This document shows, piece after piece, positions 43,681 through 51,674 of a DNA stretch of 64,000 bases. The translations under genes were made by a program, and so were the position numbers. Numbering within the stretch: the first letter of the stretch is position 1; every line of letters starts with the position of its first letter. The stretch is from Acidobacteriota bacterium (GTDB lineage: Bacteria; Acidobacteriota; Vicinamibacteria; Vicinamibacterales; UBA2999). The stretch covers positions 1 to 64,000 of the forward strand of contig JADZCN010000101.1 in assembly GCA_020851565.1 (NCBI GenBank), in the 5' to 3' direction. The notes under the pieces were generated by a model that did no database searches, had not been told where the DNA came from, and saw only the letters and a list, made by a program, of their open reading frames with translations.

Positions 43681-44238
43681 GTGTCCATCCTCGGCCTGCT
43701 CGAATGGGTGGCCGCCACGCCGTGGAGCGTCGCGCTCCACGAGTCGCTCTACATGTGGCCGCTCGTGGAGTCCACGCACGTCCTCAGCCTGGCCCTCTTG
43801 GTGGGGACGGCCATCATGCTGGATCTCCGGCTGCTGGGCGTGGCCATGAAACGCGCGCCGGTTTCCGAGCTGACGGGGCGCCTGCTGCCGTGGACTCGCC
43901 TCGGCTTCGTGGTCATGCTGGCCACCGGCCTGCTGCTCTTCTACGCGACCCCGGTCCGGAACTACCAGAACATCTTCTTCCGGCTGAAGATGGTCCTGCT
44001 CGTGGTGGCGGGAATCAACGTCTGGCTGTTCCACTCGCGCATTCACCGGAGCGTGGGGGAATGGGATCTCGCGATGCCGCCGCCCCGGGCCGCGCGCGTG
44101 GCAGCGGTGGTGTCCCTCGTCGCCTGGGCCATCGTCGTCGTCTCCGGGCGGTTCATCGCCTACAACTGGTTCGACTGCGACATCCAGCCGCAGTCGGCCT
44201 TCGTCAACTGGGCCGCCGGCTGCGTGGTGCCGGAGTGA
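43681..44238 (+). CDS. DUF6644 family membrane protein, first copy
   Basis: 185 residues with about four to five membrane helices. It opens LLEWVAATPWSVALHES, followed by the characteristic WPLVESTHVLSLALLVG, and has several His in helices (HES, STHVL, HSRIH) that could bind haem. Family function is unknown. The GTG start at 43681 removes a longer frame that would overlap the divergent cytochrome gene. A second, similar gene follows at 44282. Confidence 0.85.
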   Translation: MSILGLLEWVAATPWSVALHESLYMWPLVESTHVLSLALLVGTAIMLDLRLLGVAMKRAPVSELTGRLLPWTRLGFVVMLATGLLLFYATPVRNYQNIFFRLKMVLLVVAGINVWLFHSRIHRSVGEWDLAMPPPRAARVAAVVSLVAWAIVVVSGRFIAYNWFDCDIQPQSAFVNWAAGCVVPE

Positions 44239-44281
44239 CACCCGCGGAGCTCCGCCCCGGGTGGTGCCCGGGAGCCTCCTC

Positions 44282-44752
44282 ATGATGCTGCCGCTCTTCG
44301 AGTGGTTCGAGGCCTCGGCGCTCGGCGATGCCGTGCGCACGTCGCTGTGGCTCTTCCCCGTGCTCGAGGCCATCCACCTGCTGGGCCTGTGCCTGCTGGG
44401 TGGGGCGGTCCTGCTGCTCGACCTGCGGATGCTGGGGCTGGGGCTGACGTCGCAGCGGATTGCCACGCTCGCGCGTGAAGCGCGCCCCTGGCTGGTGGCC
44501 GGGATTGGCGTGATGCTGCTGACCGGCATCCCGCTCTTCCTGTCGGAAGCCATCAAGTGCTACTACAACCAGTCGTTCTGGGTGAAGATCCTCACCCTGC
44601 CGGTGGCGCTCGCCTTCACCTTCACGGTGCGCCAGCGGATGGCGACCGACGAGCGGCTCGACACGTCGATGCGAAGCCGCGCGCTCGCGCTGATCTCGCT
44701 CGGGCTCTGGCTCACCGTGGCCGCGGCGGGCCGGTGGATCGGGTTCTCCTGA
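44282..44752 (+). CDS. DUF6644 family membrane protein, second copy
   Basis: 156 residues with about four membrane helices. LFEWFEASALGDAVR and LFPVLEAIHLLGLCLLGG align with the first copy (VESTHVLSLALLVG), so the two are paralogues. ATG 44282 (or the next, 44285) is preferred over an upstream GTG since GGGAG lies about 8 nt before it. It ends at the inverted repeat 44752-44891 and converges on the DUF6152 gene. Confidence 0.85.
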   Translation: MMLPLFEWFEASALGDAVRTSLWLFPVLEAIHLLGLCLLGGAVLLLDLRMLGLGLTSQRIATLAREARPWLVAGIGVMLLTGIPLFLSEAIKCYYNQSFWVKILTLPVALAFTFTVRQRMATDERLDTSMRSRALALISLGLWLTVAAAGRWIGFS

Positions 44753-44891
44753 GGCAAACGAAACGGCGAAGACACGACGAGACACGAAGTCTCCAGAGTT
44801 GGGACCTCGAGACCTCACGCCCCCAGGACGTCCAGCTCCGGCCTTCTTCGTGCCCTTCGCGTTGCTTCGTGTCTTCGTGGTGTCTTTGCCT
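44752..44891. repeat. CACGAAG-type inverted repeat between convergent genes
   Basis: The left arm (44752-44789) and right arm (44843-44891) are imperfect inverted copies beginning AGGCAAA and built of GAAGACACGA/CACGAAG phrases. The block fills the gap between the DUF6644 and DUF6152 stops and may act as a bidirectional terminator. Phrases of the same kind occur at 39466-39526. Confidence 0.75.
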
Positions 44892-45342
44892 ACCGCTGCC
44901 CTGGCTTCCTGGTCGGGGGCTCGGTCGGGTCGCGGCCGTCGCGCGGGGCGCCGGTGCCCGACGAGCCCATGAAGATCTTGCGTCCGTCCGTGAACGTGAC
45001 GTCGCGGCCGTTCGCGCGCTTCAGCGAGTGGTCCTTGGTCTGGTAGCCGTCCACGATGAGCTCTGTGCCGTAGGTCAGCGAGTCGCGGGTGAGGCCCCGG
45101 CGCAGCAGGGTGTTGGGCGTGCCGCCCTCCACCATCCACACTTCCTTGACCCCGTCCGGCTTGGTGATCTCGATGTGAATCCAGGCATGCGGGTTCACCC
45201 ATTCGAGCTTGACCACCTTGCCCTGGAGCCGGATCGGGGCATTCGGGTCGAACTCGGCGCCGAACGCATGGTGCCCCACCAGCGGAACGGTGGCCCCCGC
45301 CACCACGGCGCCGGCGAGCACGATTGACAGTGTGGTTCGCAT
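44890..45342 (-). CDS. DUF6152 family secreted protein
   Basis: 150 residues. A signal peptide (about 1-23) is followed by HHAFGAEFDPNAPIRLQG, the usual family opening, and VVKLEWVNPHAWIHIE, its core beta segment; then GRKIFMGSSGTG and a Pro/Arg-rich tail. Function unknown. It is the last gene of a three-gene minus-strand run (47294 to 44890) with two larger secreted proteins, spaced 12-14 nt apart. The histidines of the HHAF motif might bind a metal. Confidence 0.88.
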   Translation of the reverse strand: MRTTLSIVLAGAVVAGATVPLVGHHAFGAEFDPNAPIRLQGKVVKLEWVNPHAWIHIEITKPDGVKEVWMVEGGTPNTLLRRGLTRDSLTYGTELIVDGYQTKDHSLKRANGRDVTFTDGRKIFMGSSGTGAPRDGRDPTEPPTRKPGQR

Positions 45343-45354
45343 GTCGTTCCCTCG

Positions 45355-46413
45355 CTACTGAGACTTCTTCTTCGCCGCCTCGCGCTCCTGCGCGCGCTCG
45401 CCGCTGAGCACGTTCGACAGGGCGTAGTTCCCCTCGTGACAGGCGTACTCGAATACTAGGTCGTTCAGGGCCTTGAAGGGAAGCTCCCCGCTCCAGGGGC
45501 GGGTGAAGGTGTCCGGATCCTCGATCGTGAACTGGTAGTTGATGGTGTCGGCGCCGACGCGGGTGAGCCGCTCGGTCACCTTCAACGTATCGGAGGCGCC
45601 CCGGAAGATCTGCTGGGGGTGGAAATTCGTGGTTTCGATGACCAGGGTATCGCCTTCCCACCGGCCGATGGAGTCGCCCATCCATGGGCGCACGTGCTTT
45701 GGCAGCCGCTCGCCGCCCATGCGGATGATGCGGGCGTCGTGCACCATCTCGGTCAGGATCATCACGTGATCCTTCGTCTGCACGATGGTGTAGTTGTTGT
45801 TGTAGAAGTAGTTCGGCAGCATCGGGGGGCCGGCGTTCGAGCCGAACGACATGAGGCACCGCTCGGCCAGCGGCCGGTTCTCGGGGTTGTCGTACTGCCC
45901 GAACTGCCGCGCGCGCGCCAGCCGCTCGGCCTGCTGGCGGCGCCCCTGCTCGGTGAGCGGCGGCACGCGCCCATCGGGCGGGTCGGTGATGATCGAACTT
46001 CGGTACTCGCCGTTCACCACGGCGATGCGCTCGCCCGGATCGATCCAGAAGTTGTTGTAGCCCCCGACATTGCCCGCGGCGCCCGTGGATCCGTCGCCGC
46101 CCTGCGGCGGGGCGGGGCGGTCGGGGTCGCTCGGCTGGGCCAGTCGCTCCACGCGATCGGCCATGCCTTTCTCGATGCGCGCGGCCTGCGCGGCCGTGAG
46201 GGTGGCCGACTGGCCCTCCGGCCGCTCCAGCGGCGTCATCGTCGCGTTCGTCCAGTTCCCCTGCAGGTCGGGCGTGCCGTCGGGCGTTCGCGGCATGGTC
46301 CACGGCCGGGGTATGCCCGGCGGCGCCTGCGCCGACGTGGACGCCCACGGGACGAGGGCGGCAGCGATCGCCACGCCGAGGGCGCCGAACACGTGTCCGT
46401 AGCGGTGGGACAT
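45355..46413 (-). CDS. Secreted WEGDT-motif protein of unknown function, larger paralogue
   Basis: 352 residues. Signal peptide (about 1-29), then RTPDGTPDLQGNW, a central CLMSFG cysteine and a conserved block WMGDSIGRWEGDTLVIETTN followed by EDPDTFTRPW. The last helix is charged (EAAKKKSQ). The same motifs appear in the next upstream gene, so the two are paralogues. I know such proteins as recurring but uncharacterised in Acidobacteriota and some Proteobacteria. The start at 46413 has the only signal peptide; a long open frame upstream is a shadow. Confidence 0.8.
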   Translation of the reverse strand: MSHRYGHVFGALGVAIAAALVPWASTSAQAPPGIPRPWTMPRTPDGTPDLQGNWTNATMTPLERPEGQSATLTAAQAARIEKGMADRVERLAQPSDPDRPAPPQGGDGSTGAAGNVGGYNNFWIDPGERIAVVNGEYRSSIITDPPDGRVPPLTEQGRRQQAERLARARQFGQYDNPENRPLAERCLMSFGSNAGPPMLPNYFYNNNYTIVQTKDHVMILTEMVHDARIIRMGGERLPKHVRPWMGDSIGRWEGDTLVIETTNFHPQQIFRGASDTLKVTERLTRVGADTINYQFTIEDPDTFTRPWSGELPFKALNDLVFEYACHEGNYALSNVLSGERAQEREAAKKKSQ

Positions 46414-46427
46414 CGGAGGTCTCCGGG

Positions 46428-47294
46428 CTACCTGAGGGGCGTCTTGCGGAGGTGGCCGTACATCAGCTCTTCCACGAACTCGACGCACTTGAACTGGCCG
46501 AGTCGCGCGTCGGGATTGACGTGCCGGTACAGCGGCATGCGAATGGTCCACGGGCGGGTGAAGGTCTTCGCGTCCTCGATCGAGGCCTCGTACTGGATGT
46601 GGTCCGGGGTGGTCAACGTGTAGCGCTCGACCACCTTCAGCACCTCGCTGTGGTGGTTGCCGGACCGGTCGAACCACGATTGATCGTTGAAGCCGTTGGT
46701 GGTGACCACAAACGTGTCGCCTTCCCAGGCGCCCATGGACTGCCCCATCCAGGAATCGACCTGCGGCGGGCCGGGATCCCTGAGATAGACGTTCCGGACG
46801 GCCCCGGCGTACTCGTAGGCGATGAAGAACGCCGATTCGCTCTGGAAGATCTGAAAGGGGAAGGGCATGTAGGTGGCGCGCGGCACGCCTGGGAGATAGC
46901 ACTTGATTTCGGGATCCCGCGAGAGCCAGTTGGCCTGGTTCTCCTTCTTCTTCGCGAGGCCCTCGGGCGTGTACGGAATCTCGCCGCCGACCACGACGCC
47001 CATCCCGGACGGCACAGCGCCGACGGCGCCCAGCGCCAGCACTTCCTTCGCCGGCACCGGCACGACCGGGCCCTCGCGCATCGCGAGCGCCGCGCGCGCC
47101 GAGTGCGGCTCGAGGTCCCAGTTGGCCGTGTTCAGCGCCTGCCAGATGCCGTTCAGGTCCGGCTTTCCCGACGGTGTGCGCGGAAGGTTGGGCCGCGGCG
47201 CCTGACCGGAGACGGGCAGGGCGGTGATGGCGGCGAGCGCTCCCGCGGCGGCGGCCACGACGGCAATCGCCACGAGCTTGACGGCCTTCTGCAT
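46428..47294 (-). CDS. Secreted WEGDT-motif protein of unknown function, smaller paralogue
   Basis: 288 residues. Signal peptide (about 1-27), then RTPSGKPDLNGIW, a Cys in IKCYLPGVPRATYMPFP, and the block WMGQSMGAWEGDTFVVTTN with EDAKTFTRPWTI. It is the first gene of the operon with the larger paralogue (14 nt) and DUF6152 (12 nt further). An in-frame start at 47330 is longer but spoils the signal peptide. It is divergent from the acyl-CoA synthetase gene with 95 nt between. Confidence 0.8.
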   Translation of the reverse strand: MQKAVKLVAIAVVAAAAGALAAITALPVSGQAPRPNLPRTPSGKPDLNGIWQALNTANWDLEPHSARAALAMREGPVVPVPAKEVLALGAVGAVPSGMGVVVGGEIPYTPEGLAKKKENQANWLSRDPEIKCYLPGVPRATYMPFPFQIFQSESAFFIAYEYAGAVRNVYLRDPGPPQVDSWMGQSMGAWEGDTFVVTTNGFNDQSWFDRSGNHHSEVLKVVERYTLTTPDHIQYEASIEDAKTFTRPWTIRMPLYRHVNPDARLGQFKCVEFVEELMYGHLRKTPLR

Positions 47295-47389
47295 CGCTTC
47301 TGTGCCTCCCAGACGCGCGCATGCTCCCATTGGGACCTCGTGAAGTCAAGCGGTCCAGGTGGGAGGCGGGGTAGAATCGCCGCCCAGCG

Positions 47390-48961
47390 ATGGAGACCCC
47401 ACTCACGCCTCTGGAGTTCATGCGGCGCGCCCGCCGCCTGTATCCCGATCGGGAGGCCGTGGTCGACGGCCCTCGCCGGTTCACCTACGCCGCGTTCTTC
47501 GATCGGTGCGACCGCTGGTCGGCCGCGCTGCAGGCGCTCGGCGTGGCCCAGGGCGACCGCGTTGCGTACATCGCGCCCAACACGCACGCTCAGCTCGAGT
47601 CGTTCTACGCGGTCCCGCAGATCGGCGCGGTGCTGGTGCCGGTCAACTACCGGCTGGCGGCCGACGAGTTCCGCTACCTGATCGAGCACAGCGGCGCGAC
47701 GGTGGTGTGCGCGGACGGCGACTACCTGGACGCCGTGGATGGCATCCGGGCCCAGCTCGGGGGCGTGCGCCACTTCGTCGCGCTGGACCGCGGGCGCGAG
47801 GGCTGGCTCGACTACGAAGGGCTGCTGGCGGCCTCGTCCGGGCAGCCCCGCCGGCCCGAGATCGGCGAGCGCGACCTGCTCACCATCAACTACACCAGCG
47901 GCACCACGTCCCGGCCGAAGGGCGTGATGATCACTCACCGCAATGCGTGGATGAACTCGGTCGGCATGCTGGCCCACATCACGATGTCGCCGGCCGACGC
48001 GTACCTGTGGACGCTGCCGATGTTCCACGCCAACGGCTGGACGTTCACCTGGACGGTGACGGCCGCGGGGGCCAAGCACGTCTGCCTTCGCAAGGTGGAG
48101 CCGGCGGCGGTCTTTCGCCTGGCCACCGCGGAGAACATCACCTGGCTGTGCGCGGCGCCGACGGTGCTCATCGCGTTGGCCAACGCTCCGGCCGAGTTGA
48201 AGGGGTTCGCCCCGCGCGGTGTCCAGGTCATGACCGCGGGGGCGCCACCCGCCGCCGTCACCATCGAGCGCCTCGAGGAAGGGCTGGGCTGGTCCGTGAT
48301 CCAGATCTACGGGCTCACCGAGACCGCGCCGGCCATCTCGATCTGCGAGCCGCGGCCCGAGCACCGCGGGTTGACGACTGCCGAGCGCGCGCGCATCAAG
48401 GCGCGCCAGGGCGTCGAGCTCATCACGTCGGGGGAACTGCGGGTCGTGGACGACCACGGGGCGGAGGTGCCGGCCGACGGTGAGACGATTGGCGAGATCG
48501 TCGCGCGCGGCAACGTGGTGATGGCGGGGTACTACCGGGACCCGGACGCCACGCAGAAGGTCATGGGCGACGGCTGGTTCCACACGGGCGATGCCGCCGT
48601 GGTCCACCCTGACGGGTATGTCGAGATCCGCGATCGCTTGAAGGACGTCATCATCAGCGGGGGCGAGAACATCTCCTCCGTCGAAGTCGAGTCCACGCTC
48701 CTCGGGCACGAAGCCGTGCAGGAAATCGCCGTGGTCGGGATGCCGGACGAGAAATGGGGTGAGGCGCCGCACGCGTTCGTCGTGTTCAAGCCCGGGGCAT
48801 CGGCCACTGCCGACGACCTGCGCGCGTTCTGCCGCGCGCGCCTGGCCCATTTCAAGACCCCCCACAGCTTCACGGCCGTTGCCGAGCTGCCGAAGACCGC
48901 GACCGGGAAGATCCAGAAGTTCATCCTGCGCGGGGGCAGAACGAACCTCTCGAAGCAGTGA
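47390..48961 (+). CDS. Acyl-CoA synthetase (AMP-dependent ligase)
   Basis: 523 residues of the ANL superfamily. The AMP loop YTSGTTSRPKG (about residue 169), QIYGLTETAPAI, GDGWFHTGDAAV and the C-terminal catalytic lysine in KTATGKIQK are present. It activates a carboxylic acid, likely a medium or long chain or aromatic acid, to its CoA thioester. A TAGAAT lies 12 nt before the ATG, near but outside the leaderless distance. It could feed the thiolase/dehydrogenase set at 34990-39465. Confidence 0.94.
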   Translation: METPLTPLEFMRRARRLYPDREAVVDGPRRFTYAAFFDRCDRWSAALQALGVAQGDRVAYIAPNTHAQLESFYAVPQIGAVLVPVNYRLAADEFRYLIEHSGATVVCADGDYLDAVDGIRAQLGGVRHFVALDRGREGWLDYEGLLAASSGQPRRPEIGERDLLTINYTSGTTSRPKGVMITHRNAWMNSVGMLAHITMSPADAYLWTLPMFHANGWTFTWTVTAAGAKHVCLRKVEPAAVFRLATAENITWLCAAPTVLIALANAPAELKGFAPRGVQVMTAGAPPAAVTIERLEEGLGWSVIQIYGLTETAPAISICEPRPEHRGLTTAERARIKARQGVELITSGELRVVDDHGAEVPADGETIGEIVARGNVVMAGYYRDPDATQKVMGDGWFHTGDAAVVHPDGYVEIRDRLKDVIISGGENISSVEVESTLLGHEAVQEIAVVGMPDEKWGEAPHAFVVFKPGASATADDLRAFCRARLAHFKTPHSFTAVAELPKTATGKIQKFILRGGRTNLSKQ

Positions 48962-49080
48962 AGCCGCCCCGGACCGGGCCGAGGCCGCTTCACGTCCTGC
49001 TTGACACCTTCCCGCCCGCGAAGACAGAGTACGCCGCTGGCTCGCGCCGGCGTCGTTCACCAACCACAGACGAGGGCTCC

Positions 49081-50232
49081 ATGCGACGCGCTGCAGTTCC
49101 GCTTCTACTCGTGACGCTGGCCTGGCCCGCGCTGGTCGCCGCCCAGGGCGGCCCTGCAACCTCGAGCGCCGTGCCGTTCAAGCTCGGCACCTTCGAAATC
49201 GATGGCGATCCGCGTATCGGCATCGTCCTGGAGGACAAGGTCATCATCGACCTGGTGGCGGCCAACCGTGCGCTCGAGCGCAACCCCGCCTACCCGCCGG
49301 TCCCGATGCCGGCGGACATGCGCGCCCTGATCGGGCAGTACGAGTACGGGCTCAAGCACCGTCTCTACGAGATCGTCAACGACCTGGTGGCGGCGCGACG
49401 GCTCTCGGCCACGCCGCGCCCGCGCTATGTGCACGACCTCGCGCAGGTGCGGACGCTGGCGCCCCTGATGCCGCGCAAGATCCTGAACGCCGCCGTGAAC
49501 TTCTACAGCCACGTGGGAGAAGGCGGCAGCCCGGAGGAGCAGAAGAAGGCGGCGGAGGAGCGGCGCCGCACGCGCGGCGTTCCGTACCTGTTCCTCAAGC
49601 CCACGGAGGGCGCCATCATCGGGAATGGCGACGCCGTCGTGCTGCCGTACGGGCGCGACCGCATCGACTGGGAGGTGGAGCTCGGCATCGTCATCGGCCG
49701 CGCGACGAAGTACGTGCCGGCGACGAAGGCCGCCGAGCACATCTTCGGGTACATGGTCACCGTGGACATCTCGGACCGCGGCGGCCGGCCGCCCGACTCC
49801 CGGCCCGGCTCCGACTGGTTCGTGGGCAAGGGCCACGACACCTTCGCCCCCATGGGCCCGTGGATCGTGCCGAAGGAGTTCTACGGCGACCCGATGAAGC
49901 GCCTCCGTCAGACGCTGAGCGTGGGCGGGCAGCAGATGCAGGAAGGGCTGCCGGGCGACATGATTCACTCCGTCTACGAGCTCATCGAGTACGCCTCGTC
50001 CATCATCACGCTCTATCCGGGCGACGTGGTCAACAACGGGACCTCGGGCGGCGTGGGCATGGGCACGGCCGTCCGCGGCAAGCAGATGTTCCTCAAGGCC
50101 GGTGACGAGATCGTCGCGAGCATCGAGGGGATCGGCACGCTGAGGCTGCCGGTCGTGGCCGAGCCGGCGCCCACGCCGGGCACCGGGTCGTATCTGCCCC
50201 CGGTGAGCAGCTATCGCAAGCCGCAGCCGTGA
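49081..50232 (+). CDS. Fumarylacetoacetate hydrolase family protein with signal peptide
   Basis: 383 residues. A signal peptide (about 1-21, ending VAAQG) precedes an FAH fold: DWEVELGIVIG carries two of the acidic metal ligands, MVTVDISDRG the next, and NNGTSGGVGMG the C-terminal loop. The family cleaves C-C bonds or decarboxylates dicarbonyl compounds. Export is unusual, as most FAH enzymes are cytoplasmic. GAGGG lies 5 nt before the ATG, which supports this start and hence the signal peptide. It is 120 nt after the acyl-CoA synthetase. Confidence 0.9.
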   Translation: MRRAAVPLLLVTLAWPALVAAQGGPATSSAVPFKLGTFEIDGDPRIGIVLEDKVIIDLVAANRALERNPAYPPVPMPADMRALIGQYEYGLKHRLYEIVNDLVAARRLSATPRPRYVHDLAQVRTLAPLMPRKILNAAVNFYSHVGEGGSPEEQKKAAEERRRTRGVPYLFLKPTEGAIIGNGDAVVLPYGRDRIDWEVELGIVIGRATKYVPATKAAEHIFGYMVTVDISDRGGRPPDSRPGSDWFVGKGHDTFAPMGPWIVPKEFYGDPMKRLRQTLSVGGQQMQEGLPGDMIHSVYELIEYASSIITLYPGDVVNNGTSGGVGMGTAVRGKQMFLKAGDEIVASIEGIGTLRLPVVAEPAPTPGTGSYLPPVSSYRKPQP

Positions 50233-50239
50233 TCGCGGG

Positions 50240-51646
50240 TCACGCGATCGCGTCGCGGTGACACCTGAGGATGGCATCGGCCGAGCGGTCGATGTCGTCC
50301 TCCGTCGTCGACCAGTTCGAGACCGAGATGCGCATCACCTGGCGGCCCTGCCAGATGGCGCCTCCGGCCCAGCAGGTGCCTTCGGCCTGCACGCGCGCGA
50401 TGACGTCGCGCGTGGTGTCATCCGGATCCGTGCCCGCGCCCGCGAACTGGACCAGCACCTGGTTGAGCACGACCTCGTTGAGGACCCTCACGCCCCGCTG
50501 CCCGGACAGGCGGCCTGCCATGCGCCGGGCGAGGGCACAGTTCCGGCGAACGAGGCTGGCGATGCCCTCGCGGCCGAGCGCGCGGATGAGCGCGTAGAGT
50601 GGGATGACCCGCGCGCGCCGGGACGATTCCGGCGCCCAGTCCATGCCCACGCGCTCCTCCTCGTCCCCGCGCTGCAGGTACGAGGCCTTCAGGCTCAGCG
50701 CCGCGCGATGCGGCGCCGGGTCGGCCACGATGGCCAGGCCCGAGTCGTAGGGCACGTTGAGCCACTTGTGCGCGTCGGTCGCCCACGAGTCGGCCCGCTC
50801 GACGCCTTCCACCTGCGCGGCCAACTCGGGCACCGCAGCGGCCCACAGTCCGAAGGCGCCATCCACGTGCACCCACGCCCCCTTCGCGTGCGCCAGGTCG
50901 ATGATCTGCCCGACGGGATCGCTGGCGCCCGTGGCGACGTTGCCCACCTGCGCGCAGACGATGGCCGGGCCGTTGACGGACTCGAGGGCGCCAGGCAGGA
51001 GATCCGCGCGCATGCGCCCCTGGCCGTCCACTGGCACGCGGACCAGCTCCTCGGTGCCGAAGCCGAGCATTCGCAGCGCGCCGACGGCGGAGACGTGGAC
51101 CTCGTCACCCACGATCACGGAGACCCGAGGGGCAGACTGGAGGCCCCGGGCTTCGACATCCCATCCGGCCCGGCGGAGCACCTCGTGGCGGGCGGCCGCC
51201 AGGCCCGTGAAGTTGGCCATGTGGCAGCCCGTGACGAAACCCACGCTGCATCCCCTCGGCAGGTGCAGCAGGTCGACCAGCCACCCCGAAACGATGTCCT
51301 CCATGACCGCAACCGCGGGTGACATCACGTACATGGCGCCGTTCTGATCCCAGGCGCTGGCGAGCCAGTCGGCCGCCACGGTCACGGGAATCGCGCCGCC
51401 GGTGACGAAGCCGAAGTAGCGCGGCCCGACCGTGGCCACCAGCCCCGCGTCGGTGTCGCGCGCCAGCTGCTCGATGACGGCTGCCGGCTCCTGCCGGTGT
51501 TCGGGCAGTGGTCCGCCGAGCGCCGCGTGGAGCGCCGCAGGCGTCGCGGTCCCCCCGACGTGTCGCGTCGGTACCCCCTGCAGATAGGACTGCGCGAGCG
51601 TGCGAGCGCGATCGAGCACGTCGTATTCGGCGATGAAGGCGTCCAT
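50240..51646 (-). CDS. PLP-dependent group II amino-acid decarboxylase
   Basis: 468 residues. The PLP lysine is Lys294 in DAHKWLN, with Asp262 in HVDGAFG holding the ring nitrogen; TGCHMANFTGL is the phosphate-binding region. It belongs to the glutamate/aromatic-L-amino-acid decarboxylase superfamily; the substrate is unknown. The ATG at 51646 is supported by TACCAT ending 8 nt upstream. Its stop lies 7 nt from the convergent FAH stop. Confidence 0.92.
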   Translation of the reverse strand: MDAFIAEYDVLDRARTLAQSYLQGVPTRHVGGTATPAALHAALGGPLPEHRQEPAAVIEQLARDTDAGLVATVGPRYFGFVTGGAIPVTVAADWLASAWDQNGAMYVMSPAVAVMEDIVSGWLVDLLHLPRGCSVGFVTGCHMANFTGLAAARHEVLRRAGWDVEARGLQSAPRVSVIVGDEVHVSAVGALRMLGFGTEELVRVPVDGQGRMRADLLPGALESVNGPAIVCAQVGNVATGASDPVGQIIDLAHAKGAWVHVDGAFGLWAAAVPELAAQVEGVERADSWATDAHKWLNVPYDSGLAIVADPAPHRAALSLKASYLQRGDEEERVGMDWAPESSRRARVIPLYALIRALGREGIASLVRRNCALARRMAGRLSGQRGVRVLNEVVLNQVLVQFAGAGTDPDDTTRDVIARVQAEGTCWAGGAIWQGRQVMRISVSNWSTTEDDIDRSADAILRCHRDAIA

Positions 51647-51654
51647 GGCCCTGT

Positions 51655-51660
51655 ATGGTA
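51655..51660 (-). promoter_or_regulatory. Candidate leaderless -10 (TACCAT) for the PLP decarboxylase
   Basis: TACCAT on the minus strand ends 8 nt before the ATG at 51646, inside the 28-nt gap after the CoA-transferase gene. Confidence 0.4.
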
Positions 51661-51674
51661 GCCCGCCGCCGCGC

